Source: Brevipalpus yothersi (Eukaryota > Arthropoda > Arachnida > Trombidiformes > Tenuipalpidae). Taken from it: 64,000 nucleotides of DNA. The DNA is taken from assembly GCA_003956705.1 (NCBI GenBank), contig QZCP01000107.1, positions 49,208 to 113,207 of the forward strand, given 5' to 3'. This document shows, one piece after another, positions 26,507-34,617 of the stretch. Each line of letters begins with the position of its first letter. The stretch's first letter is position 1. The notes under the pieces are model-generated. The model saw nothing but the letters and a program-made list of their open reading frames with translations, was not told the DNA's origin and did not search any database. The position numbers were made by a program, and so were the translations under genes.

Positions 26507-28120
26507 TTTAATCAATTGAGAATTCCATATCCATAAATATATGGATAGAGAGAGAGAGAGAAAGTGAGAAAAAACAAATTTTCTATGGACATTTAAATTG
26601 TCTAGAACAAAAAATCAATTTCCATAGCTTTTTCATGTGATTGTCAAAGCTTCTTCTTATCATGATTAGATATTCTAATATACTCTCCAGCATCATCTAA
26701 TCATTATCCACCTCTTTTTTCCTCCTATCATCTTCTAAAATAATTACTATGTAATCCAAGTAATCATGATCATCACTTATTATTATTATTATTACTACTA
26801 CTACTACAACAATTACAATTATCATCATCAGCATCATTATTATCATTATTATTATTTCTTCTCCCTCTTCGTCTGATTATGCTCATGATAATCCATGCTC
26901 ACCAATCAAAGCTACTTTTCATCAGTCTCTCCATCATCATCTTTTTTCATCTCTCAACATCATCATCATACTGCTACTACATGCTGCTACTTCATCATTT
27001 TATCTCTCTTCCCATTTTTTTTCGTAATTCATCACGTCCATTACTACAACTACTACTGCTACTGCTACCATGTTCAGACAAATCAATTGTTTCCAAAACT
27101 TTTCAATGATATTGATGATGATATTATGAAAAAGTGTGAAAGAGAAATGGAAACACAAAAATTTGAAACGTTTTGATCGACCATTCTGTAATTTCGGTGA
27201 AAAATTCATATCTGTGATTTAGATGTGTTTAAGGTGGTTGAAAGACACATCATTTTCTCAATCTCACTTCCCATGATCATATTAAATGGGAAAAGGTATA
27301 AATACATATAAGGACACACATACACAAACACACACACAAAAACAAGAGACACTCACCTGGAAACAAACTCATGGGACAACAAAAAAAATTATTTATACTG
27401 ACTTGATGAAAATGACAAACAAAAAAGACAATAGGGTTGATTTAATTATCATGTACTGTGTTAATTAGCTACGAAATAAACTGTGTTGATATTCAACAAA
27501 TTCAAAATTTTTTGTTTGATCCTTTTTTCTGTGAAATATATTTAATATCTGATACTTGTTGCCCCTAGAATCGATTAATCGAAGAAATTGTTGGGATTTT
27601 GTTGAATTTTTTCGGTTTGAAATCAGGAGACTCAAATTAATTCAAAATTCAGTGTCAAATTTTGACAAAATTTTACCAAAGAAAATAAGTCAAAATTTTG
27701 TTCCATGAAAGCATTTTCGAAAAATATTTCCAAGTTCAATGGTCAAGGTGAAAAATGTTCCAACAGAGGTTTTGAAACTCTGTGCCAATAACATTTTAAC
27801 GTTATTAACCCCATAATTTCAGTTAGTGAATTCTTATCTGTTTGTTTTGGTACAGTTCATATGTGGTGGAGGCTTGATATGATTTGATTGATTGCTATTG
27901 AAAATATTTCAAGCAACAACAACGTCAGTTGTTCTTCAGTCATGACCCATCAAATTCTGGGCGATTGTATTCATCAATCTTGAGGATTGCTTAATCGATT
28001 CACAATCGAAAAAACAATATGTTGAACTTATTTATTGCATAATAGGAAAAGATTTCAAGTGTCATCGATTTTTAATGAAACTGACTGATCAACTAGCGTT
28101 GGGAAAGAGAGAGAGAGAGA
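26507..28120. other. Intergenic DNA between spalt and gene A
   Basis: AT-rich DNA with a trinucleotide-rich block (TTA, CTA, ATC units) at about 26778-26870 and a GA tract at about 28107-28124. I see no coding exon; the open frames around 26879-27209 are ACT/CAT-repeat translations. Confidence 0.7.
26778..26870. repeat. Degenerate trinucleotide repeat block
   Basis: Runs of TTA, then CTA, then CAT/ATT units over about 90 bases. Confidence 0.85.
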
Positions 28121-28210
28121 GAGAAAACAATACATCTCAACATATGAGAAATGATGCACTATTCATACATGACATATGAAATTTTTCCATCTACCATATA
28201 AACACCGATC
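28121..28210 (+). promoter_or_regulatory. Proximal promoter of gene A with TATA box
   Basis: The block runs from gagaaaacaat to accgatc and includes a TATA-like atataaac at 28196-28203, about 82 bases before the ATG. The same ordered words (gagaaaacaat, catgag/catatgag, actat, gaaattt, accata, accgatca) occur upstream of genes B and C. That conservation supports a shared promoter. The transcription start is not known. Confidence 0.65.
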
Positions 28211-28284
28211 ACTTGAGTTCCAAAGTCTTCCATCGTTCAATGAGACGAGTTGTTTGAAATAATACATTGGTTATTACTTCAATT

Positions 28285-29535
28285 ATGGCTTCAAAATTAA
28301 CGAAATTGTGTGTTCTTCTGATCGTCTTCTCGATTGTTTGTGCTGATTCTAAAGTAGATTCAAAGATCAATTCTAAGGAGGAATCTAAAGTTGAATCTAA
28401 AATAGAATCTACGACAGAAACTATAGGTAAAAAATTACCACTTGATCCAGTCAAAACGAGACATGCAGGTCGAGGTCCACCCGGTGGTGGTGAATTCGGT
28501 CCTCCCGGCGGTGGTCAGTTCGGTCCTCCTGGTGGTAGTCAATTTGGTTCTTCTGGTGGTGGCAATGGATTTGGATCGTCAATGTTCAGCGGGCAACGAA
28601 TTCCAGGAATGGATTTCTTTGGTAGTGGTATAAGTAATATGTTCCAGGGTCGACCTTTCAGTGGTCCACCATCTTTCGGTGGTAATGGAGGTGGTTTTGG
28701 TGGTGGTTTTGGTGGTGGTCCTGGTGGTCGTGGCGGTGGCGGCGGTGGTGGCCGTGGTGGTCCTGGTGGTCCTAGTGGTCATGGTGGGGGTGGCGGTGGA
28801 GGTGGCTCAAGCTTCTTTCAAAGCCCACCATATTTTGGTGACTCAAACTCTTTCCAAGGTCCACCTCCCTTTGGCCCTCCACCATCTTTCGGTGGCTCGA
28901 ACTCTTTCCAGAGTCCCCCATTCTTTGGTGGTCAAAATGGCCCAAATTCTTTCGATGGTCAACCTCCTTTCATGGGTCAAAGCTCTCCCAATGGTCAGCC
29001 TCCTTCTGGTGGTCCACCATCTTCTGGTAGTTTCTCCATGAACTTCGGTCCTCCCGGTGGTTCTGTTGGCTTTGGCAATAACAACAACGATGGGCTCGGC
29101 ACATCCTCATTCAATCAACAACCAGGAGGACGATTCCCTCGAAGTGTTGAACAATTCGATCATAACTCTGGACCAAACAGTGGTTTCCAGCCAAATCATG
29201 GTGGTTCACAGAATTTCCGACCCCAAGGTGGCCCTGGCTCTTCGCACAATTCTGGCTCTCAGGGTAGACCTGGTTTCTCACAAAATTTTGACTCTCAACA
29301 AGGACCTGGCGGTCAACAGAACCATGTTCCTTCCCAACAACCTGGTTTCCAAAATGGACCTGGTTTTTCACAGAATTTTGATTCTCACCGAGGACCTGGC
29401 GGTCAACAGAACCGTGGTCCTCCCCAACAGCCTGGTTTCCAAAATGGTTTCTCACAGAATTCTGGTTCACAACGAGGACCTAATTTCCAGTCGAATCAAG
29501 GTTTCCCATCGATGTCTAACAATCAGAGATATTGA
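28285..29535 (+). CDS. Gene A: secreted Gly/Pro/Gln-rich low-complexity protein
   Basis: I do not recognise a family for this single-exon frame of 416 residues. It starts with a clear signal peptide (MASKLTKLCVLLIVFSIVCA). A charged segment of spaced SK dipeptides follows (residues about 21-46), then the motif KKLPLDPVKTR. Next comes a Gly-rich half with GPPGGG and poly-Gly runs and PPFGG/SFQ-type units. A Gln/Asn/Gly-rich C-terminal half contains two tandem copies of a roughly 33-residue unit (GPGFSQNFDS...GPGGQQN...QQPGFQN). It shares its leader, SK segment, LPL..P.KTR motif and promoter with genes B and C downstream, so the three are paralogues. The composition suits an extracellular structural protein such as silk, cement, cuticle or eggshell, but this is inference. 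I chose the ATG at 28285 because the signal peptide starts there. A typical AATAAA follows at 29788. Confidence 0.85.
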   Translation: MASKLTKLCVLLIVFSIVCADSKVDSKINSKEESKVESKIESTTETIGKKLPLDPVKTRHAGRGPPGGGEFGPPGGGQFGPPGGSQFGSSGGGNGFGSSMFSGQRIPGMDFFGSGISNMFQGRPFSGPPSFGGNGGGFGGGFGGGPGGRGGGGGGGRGGPGGPSGHGGGGGGGGSSFFQSPPYFGDSNSFQGPPPFGPPPSFGGSNSFQSPPFFGGQNGPNSFDGQPPFMGQSSPNGQPPSGGPPSSGSFSMNFGPPGGSVGFGNNNNDGLGTSSFNQQPGGRFPRSVEQFDHNSGPNSGFQPNHGGSQNFRPQGGPGSSHNSGSQGRPGFSQNFDSQQGPGGQQNHVPSQQPGFQNGPGFSQNFDSHRGPGGQQNRGPPQQPGFQNGFSQNSGSQRGPNFQSNQGFPSMSNNQRY

Positions 29536-29787
29536 AACTTTCTCTCAAAGTCATATGACTCAGCTCAATAGTCCTGATAGCAACAGCCATTCAGGGATAA
29601 ATGGTTCAAAAAAAATCTTATTCAAAATTCCTTGAGAAATAATGCCTACAGATCAGAATTTCTAAGCCTCAGAAAAGCTGATTCTAGCTCCTTGTTCTAG
29701 TCCTCCCAAAATACCCAAAGACCATTAAGGTTATAATCCATAACTTCCAAGAGTGAGATTCTTTTTACCCATGAAATAATTCAAGAA

Positions 29788-29793
29788 AATAAA
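29788..29793 (+). terminator. Polyadenylation signal of gene A
   Basis: AATAAA about 250 bases after the stop of gene A. The sequence around it is nearly repeated after gene B. Confidence 0.6.
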
Positions 29794-30065
29794 TATATTG
29801 AAAAATCTTTTACCTAATTTCATGAACAATGTGTCCACTTTTTTCGCTTCAGATTTCATCCGATCAAATAGCAGGCAGCTCCGTTGAATGAATCAGATAT
29901 GCTTGCAGAAATCTTCCATTTTACATGATGGGGAATGTATAATGTGTCCAATGAGGTCAGAAAAAATTTGTATTGTGTTGGTAACAGTCATAGTCAGACA
30001 TGTAAGTATCTTAATGAGAGCGCTTTTTTTTCTAACATTACATTGTGATAAATGATCATCATCTA

Positions 30066-30451
30066 TTACATCCATACCATGGAATTTTGTGCTGATTTTT
30101 CATATCGATCAAATTTTTTGTCTTCGAATTGTTCAAAGTTCTTCAGGAAATTTTTCGTCCAGTCGAAGAACTTTGATGAAACAAGCTGGACATCTTCATG
30201 TCCACTCATCAGATTACCGAATGATTTTGATAATTTTCTTATCATTTGTTGTGATTCGTTTTTGAATCATCAAAGCAAATTGTTGCCAATCGATAGCACC
30301 AATAGTGCGTATTGTTCTTGCACAATGTAGAGATAACTGATTGGACTTCATGATTATTTGCGTCATCATGCCCCTTTAAAACAGCAACCAGATCACAAAA
30401 TAGATGAACTAATGAGCTAGACAGTGATTGATATTGACGCAAGTGTTGCAA
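30066..30451 (-). pseudogene. Possible decayed coding relic in the A-B spacer
   Basis: On the minus strand an open frame of 59 codons (30245 down to the stop at 30066) reads like protein, with MIRKLSKSFGN near its start and VQLVSSKFFDWTKNFLK further on. A second open frame at 30451-30242 lies just upstream in another phase. The homologous stretch of the duplicate spacer (about 32123-32440) keeps similar residues, such as NFEQFEDEKFDRYEK, but has in-frame stops. I do not recognise the family. The pattern suggests a decayed gene fragment copied with the spacer; chance open sequence remains possible. Confidence 0.35.
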
Positions 30452-30524
30452 AAGAAATCAACTGGAATCCCAGGCTTATATTTTGACAATCCAAATGATT
30501 AATATCTTATAGCTAATATTGCGA

Positions 30525-30616
30525 GGAGAAAACAATCCACCTGTAATCATGAGGAATAATATACTATCCATAAATGACACCTGAAATTTTTCTATGCACC
30601 ATAAAAATACCGATCA
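30525..30616 (+). promoter_or_regulatory. Proximal promoter of gene B
   Basis: This block is homologous to the promoter blocks of genes A and C, with a TATA-like cataaaaat at about 30600-30608, some 90 bases before the ATG. Confidence 0.65.
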
Positions 30617-30695
30617 AAATAGCAGAAAGTTTTCTTTGTGAGTGGAGGACAGGAGTGATTTGATTTGATATTGAATTTTTTTTCATCCACTCGAG

Positions 30696-31829
30696 ATGGC
30701 CTTCAGAGTGTCAAGTTTTTGTATTCTCTTCATCGTTTTTTCGGTTGTATCCGCTGGTTTTAAACCAGATATTAAACCAGATTCCAAGCCAGACTCCAAG
30801 CCGGATTCTAAACCAGACTCAAAATCTGATGAATTGCCACTATCTGTTCCCATCAAAACTCGATATGGTGGTCAAGATCCCTTCCAAAATCAACGTCCTT
30901 TCTCAGGCATCTTCATGAGCACTAGTCAATCTGGTCCTCTTGGTCCTCTTGGTCCACATGGAGCCTCTTCACCACCTTGTTCCACCTGTAGATCCCCTCC
31001 AACAACTTGTTCCAACTGTGGACCTCCTCCACCTCCCCCACCACCTTGTCCCAGTTGTGCACCTCCTCCACCACCTTCTTCCAATGGTGGATTGTGCTCC
31101 GGTGTATTGGACACCATATCAGCTCAACAGCACCAAATAATTAACCTCCTACTCCAGCTTGTCCAGAGGCAAATGGGAGGATTCAATCAAAATTTAGGTT
31201 ACCCAAATGGTTTCCCTCAAGGTAATGGGCTCCAACAACAACCGAACTCTGGTGTCCCGCAGAATTTTGGTTTCCCACAAAATTCTAATCTTCAGCAAGG
31301 TCAAAGTTTCCCACAAAGCTCAGGTCTACCACAATCTCCAAGCTTCCCATTGGACCCCAATTTCCCCCAGAATCCTCAAAATTCTAATCTCCAGCAGGGT
31401 CAAGGTTTCCCACAAAACTCAGGTCTTTCCCAATATCTAAACTTCCCATTGAACCCAAATTTCCCCCAGAATCCTCAAAATTCCAATCTACAGCAAGGTC
31501 AAGGCTTCCAACAAAACTCAGGTCTTCCCCAATCTCCAAGCTTCCCATTGGACCCCAATGCTCCTCAGAACTCTCAAAATTCTGTTTTCCCATCAAATCC
31601 TAACCCTCTACTGAATCAACGTTTCCCTCCAAAACAAGGCTCGCAGCCAAATAACATGGGCAATAATAATAACAATAATCCTGGTGCCAACAATCCTTCT
31701 GCACAGGGCACTCAAAACTTGCCATCTCAACAGCCAAACAACCAAGGTATCCCCGGTCAGAATTCTCAGATTCCTAATAATAGCCAAAACTCTGGCTCCA
31801 ACCCAACATCTATACTAAGTGGCCGTTAA
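30696..31829 (+). CDS. Gene B: secreted Pro/Gln/Asn-rich protein with 33-residue repeats
   Basis: This single-exon frame of 377 residues has no recognised family. It has a signal peptide (residues 1-20, FCILFIVFSVVSA core), then a repeated KPDS segment (about residues 22-46), then the motif ELPLSVPIKTRYGGQ shared with gene C and, less exactly, gene A. A short Cys/Pro-rich stretch follows (about residues 90-130, with CSTC, CSNC and CPSC pairs and poly-Pro). Next is a Gln-rich helix-like piece (LLLQLVQRQMGGFNQ), then three tandem 33-residue repeats rich in Gln, Pro, Asn and Phe (31281-31577). The tail is Asn/Gly/Gln-rich and ends in GR. Gene C lacks the Cys-rich part and has one repeat. An extracellular structural role is inference from composition and signal peptide. 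Confidence 0.85.
   Translation: MAFRVSSFCILFIVFSVVSAGFKPDIKPDSKPDSKPDSKPDSKSDELPLSVPIKTRYGGQDPFQNQRPFSGIFMSTSQSGPLGPLGPHGASSPPCSTCRSPPTTCSNCGPPPPPPPPCPSCAPPPPPSSNGGLCSGVLDTISAQQHQIINLLLQLVQRQMGGFNQNLGYPNGFPQGNGLQQQPNSGVPQNFGFPQNSNLQQGQSFPQSSGLPQSPSFPLDPNFPQNPQNSNLQQGQGFPQNSGLSQYLNFPLNPNFPQNPQNSNLQQGQGFQQNSGLPQSPSFPLDPNAPQNSQNSVFPSNPNPLLNQRFPPKQGSQPNNMGNNNNNNPGANNPSAQGTQNLPSQQPNNQGIPGQNSQIPNNSQNSGSNPTSILSGR
31281..31577 (+). repeat. Three in-frame 99-base tandem repeats in gene B
   Basis: Units at 31281-31379, 31380-31478 and 31479-31577 each start with the codons for NSNLQQGQ and encode 33 residues. Gene C carries a single unit at 33147-33245, so copy number differs between paralogues. Confidence 0.92.
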
Positions 31830-31842
31830 TAATATTAATATA

Positions 31843-31848
31843 AATAAA
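31843..31848 (+). terminator. Polyadenylation signal of gene B
   Basis: AATAAA fourteen bases after the stop codon of gene B, within the sequence that also surrounds the gene A signal. Confidence 0.5.
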
Positions 31849-32122
31849 TATATTGAAAAATCTTTTACCTAATTCGATGAACAATGTGTCCACTTTTTTT
31901 CGCTTCAGATTTCATCTGATCGAATAGCAGGCAGCTCCGTTGAATGAATCAGATAGGCTTGCATGAATCTTCCGTTCTACGTGATGGACAATGTATAATG
32001 TCCAATGAGGTCAGAAAAAATTTGTATTGTGTTGGTAACAATTCATAGTCAGACATGTCAGTATCTTAATTGGAGTGATATTCTTCTAACATTACATTGT
32101 GATAAACGATCATCACCATCTA

Positions 32123-32440
32123 TTACATCCATACCACCGCATTTTGTGCTAATTTTTCATATCGATCAAATTTTTCGTCTTCGAATTGTTCGAAGTTCTT
32201 CAGAAATTTCATCGATCAGCCGAAGGGCTTTGATGAGACAAGCTGGATATCCTCATGTTTACTCATCGGATTATTGAATTATTCTGATAATTTTTGCACC
32301 ATTTGTTGTGATTCGTTCATGAATCATCAAAGCAAATTGATGCCAATCGATAACACCAATAGTGCGTATTATAGATGAACTAAAGAGCTAGACAGTAATT
32401 GATATTGACGCAAGTGTTGCAAAAGAAATTAACTGGAATC
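32123..32440 (-). pseudogene. Second copy of the spacer relic, with stops
   Basis: Minus-strand counterpart of the relic at 30066-30451. It keeps residues such as SQQMVQKLSE and NFEQFEDEKFDRYEK, but at least two in-frame stops and a deletion break it. The family is unknown. Confidence 0.35.
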
Positions 32441-32493
32441 TCTAGCTCATATTTTGACAATCCAAGTGATTAATATCTAATAACTAATACTGT

Positions 32494-32588
32494 GAGGAGA
32501 AAACAATCCACCTGTAATCATGAGAAACAATATACTATCCATAAATGACACCTGAAATTTGTCTATGCACCATAAAAATACCCATCAT
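32494..32588 (+). promoter_or_regulatory. Proximal promoter of gene C
   Basis: Nearly identical to the gene B promoter block, with a TATA-like cataaaaat around 32570-32578. Confidence 0.65.
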
Positions 32589-32666
32589 AGTAGCAGAAAG
32601 TTTTCTTTGTGAGTGGAGAACAGAAGTGATTTGATTTGATATTGAATTTTTTTTCATCCACTCAAG

Positions 32667-33488
32667 ATGGCCTTTAGAGTGTCAAGTTTTTGTATTCTTT
32701 TCATCGTTTTTTCAGTTGTGTCCGCTGGTTTTAAACCAGATATTAAACCAGATTCCAAGCCAGACTCCAAGCCAGACTCAAAATCGGATGAATTACCACT
32801 ATCTGTTCCTATCAAGACCCGATATGGTGGTCAAAACCCATTCCTAAATCAACGTCCATTCTCAGGTCTCTCCATGAGTCAATCTAGTCCTTTTGCTCCA
32901 CCTCCACCCCCTCCCCAGGGTCAAAATGGTCCAACTTCTTCCAATGGTGGTGCATTGACCACCATGTTAGCCCAACAGCAACAAATGCTTATGCTCATAC
33001 TTCAGATTATCCAAAGGCAAATGGGAGGATTCAATCAAGGTTTTGGCTCCCAAAATGGTTTTCCCCAAGGTAATGGATTCCAACAACAACCGAACTCTGG
33101 TATGCCGCAAAATTTCGGTTTCCCGCAAAATTTTGGTTTCCCTCAAAATTCTAATCTCCAGCAAGGTCAAGGTTTCCCACAGAACTCTGGTTTTCCACAA
33201 ACACCAAGCTTTCCACAGAACCCCAATTCTCCCCAGAATTCTCAGAATCCTGTTTTCCCACCAAATCCCAACTTCCAACCTAATCAAGTTTTCCCCCAAA
33301 ACCAAGGCCCTCAGCCAAGTAACCAGGGTAGTAATTCTGGTAACAACAACAATCCTTCTGCACAGGGTGGTCAAAACTTGCCATCTCAACAGCCAAACAA
33401 CCAAGGTATCCCCGGTCAGAATTCTCAGAATCCTAATATTAACCCCAACTCTGGCTCCAACCCAACATCTGTACCAAATGGCCGTTAA
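32667..33488 (+). CDS. Gene C: secreted Pro/Gln/Asn-rich protein, paralogue of gene B
   Basis: This single-exon frame of 273 residues is a near copy of gene B. Its signal peptide is identical, and it has one fewer KPDS unit and the same ELPLSVPIKTRYGGQ motif. It lacks the Cys-pair segment, having only a short Pro-rich stretch there. It keeps the Gln-rich hydrophobic piece (MLILQIIQRQMGGFNQ), has one 33-residue repeat instead of three, and a similar Asn/Gly/Gln-rich tail ending in NGR. The family is not recognised. It is the last gene of the tandem array and is convergent with the futsch gene on the other strand. AATAAA signals follow at 33558-33567. Confidence 0.85.
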   Translation: MAFRVSSFCILFIVFSVVSAGFKPDIKPDSKPDSKPDSKSDELPLSVPIKTRYGGQNPFLNQRPFSGLSMSQSSPFAPPPPPPQGQNGPTSSNGGALTTMLAQQQQMLMLILQIIQRQMGGFNQGFGSQNGFPQGNGFQQQPNSGMPQNFGFPQNFGFPQNSNLQQGQGFPQNSGFPQTPSFPQNPNSPQNSQNPVFPPNPNFQPNQVFPQNQGPQPSNQGSNSGNNNNPSAQGGQNLPSQQPNNQGIPGQNSQNPNINPNSGSNPTSVPNGR

Positions 33489-33557
33489 TAATATCAATTT
33501 CGATTTTTTAAGATGAAATTTTTATCAAAACGCTCATGATAGAGATAATTCAGGAAA

Positions 33558-33567
33558 AATAAATAAA
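33558..33567 (+). terminator. Polyadenylation signals of gene C
   Basis: Overlapping AATAAATAAA, about 70 bases after the stop codon of gene C. Confidence 0.6.
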
Positions 33568-34617
33568 GATATCACATAAGTTGTTCATGAGCTCGTCTAT
33601 CTATTTTGATGATCTCTGAGAAATTCTTCCAAGTTCTATCAGTCTCATCATGAGGTTGAATGGATATACTAGTATTTTTTCAATCGCACCGTGATTACAA
33701 AACGATCTACCGAGAAATCAGAATTCTGATTGTCAAGTGAATGAATCACTCATTGTTTCCAGGAGAAATGATTTATTTTTTGATGTCAATTTTGGGATGC
33801 GTTTGATTCGATGAAACAATTTTGATTGATTGGGATACTTTCTCGTGTAAAGAGAAGTTAATTGTTTTTCTGAATAATCGAATCATTCCTTGGAAAATAC
33901 ATTCAAATTTGAATTGATTTCTAGAGGTTCGTGAGAGAATGGTTAGAAGTGTATGGGAAATGAGCATTAGACACACCAGGGAGGTTTCAATTTTTCTATG
34001 ATCCCAGTTCACTTTTCGAGCTTCTCTTCGGATGAGGATTAACTATTAATTTTATACCAATAAAGGCTATCAAATCAATTTCTTTTCGCCTTGTACCACA
34101 TATTATGAAAAATCTTCTATTCAACAATCACAGTTGATCACATTCACGATAAGGCATAATTGAAATACAGTTTCCTCAGCATTTTGACAACCACGAAAAC
34201 GTGTTCATCGATAAATTTTTTTCTCTCCATCAAATCACTAGGAGGGAGGTCAATTAATTAATTAGTTTATGGGGCACGGAATGAATATTCGTTGAGAGAA
34301 ACTTCTATGTTTCATGGCGACTCTCTGTACCTCTGGTTTGAGGAGAAAAGCACACCAAAAAGTCAGGATAGAGAGCAAGAGGAGGGAATGAAAAAGACCT
34401 TCAGAAAGATCGCATCTAAAAATGTGTTCTCAGCAGATTCAAACAAAAATGAGAGATCTTTCCAATGATGATGAGGTGATTTCAGTTGTTATCCAGGATC
34501 GATTGATGATGATCAATTAAACGAATCGATAGATCTTGCGACGAAAGTCTAGATATCTTCAATGAGCCCCAAGTTGGATAATTCCACAAGCATGGATCTC
34601 AAAACATCTTACAATTG
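33568..34617 (-). other. Convergent spacer, probably containing the futsch 3' UTR
   Basis: About 1 kb between the ends of gene C (+) and futsch (-). On the minus strand an AATAAA (plus-strand tttatt) lies near 33774-33779 and could end the futsch transcript. Minus-strand open frames here have no recognisable domain. Confidence 0.45.

Larger units (their letters stand above)
29788..31842 (+). repeat. Segmental duplication, copy 1 (A-B spacer plus gene B)
   Basis: From the poly(A) signal of gene A onward, the spacer and gene B match the DNA from 31843 onward at high similarity and in the same order. The copies differ by substitutions and a few indels, including about 90 bases near 30310-30405 present only in this copy and two extra 99-base repeats in the gene. 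The unit is about 2.05 kb. Confidence 0.9.
31843..33490 (+). repeat. Segmental duplication, copy 2 (B-C spacer plus gene C)
   Basis: Second copy of the unit starting at 29788. It is similar through the spacer, promoter and coding region of gene C, and shorter because of deletions in the spacer and in the coding repeats. Confidence 0.9.

Noticed and set aside
28442..29635. Val/Leu-rich and Thr-rich frames overlapping gene A, including a 192-codon frame
   Set aside because: Alternate phases of Gly/Pro/Gln codon repeats; only the main frame has a signal peptide and paralogues.
32967..33516. 176-codon antisense and 157-codon sense alternate frames over gene C
   Set aside because: Shadows of the repeat-rich coding frame, which is conserved with gene B in the main frame.
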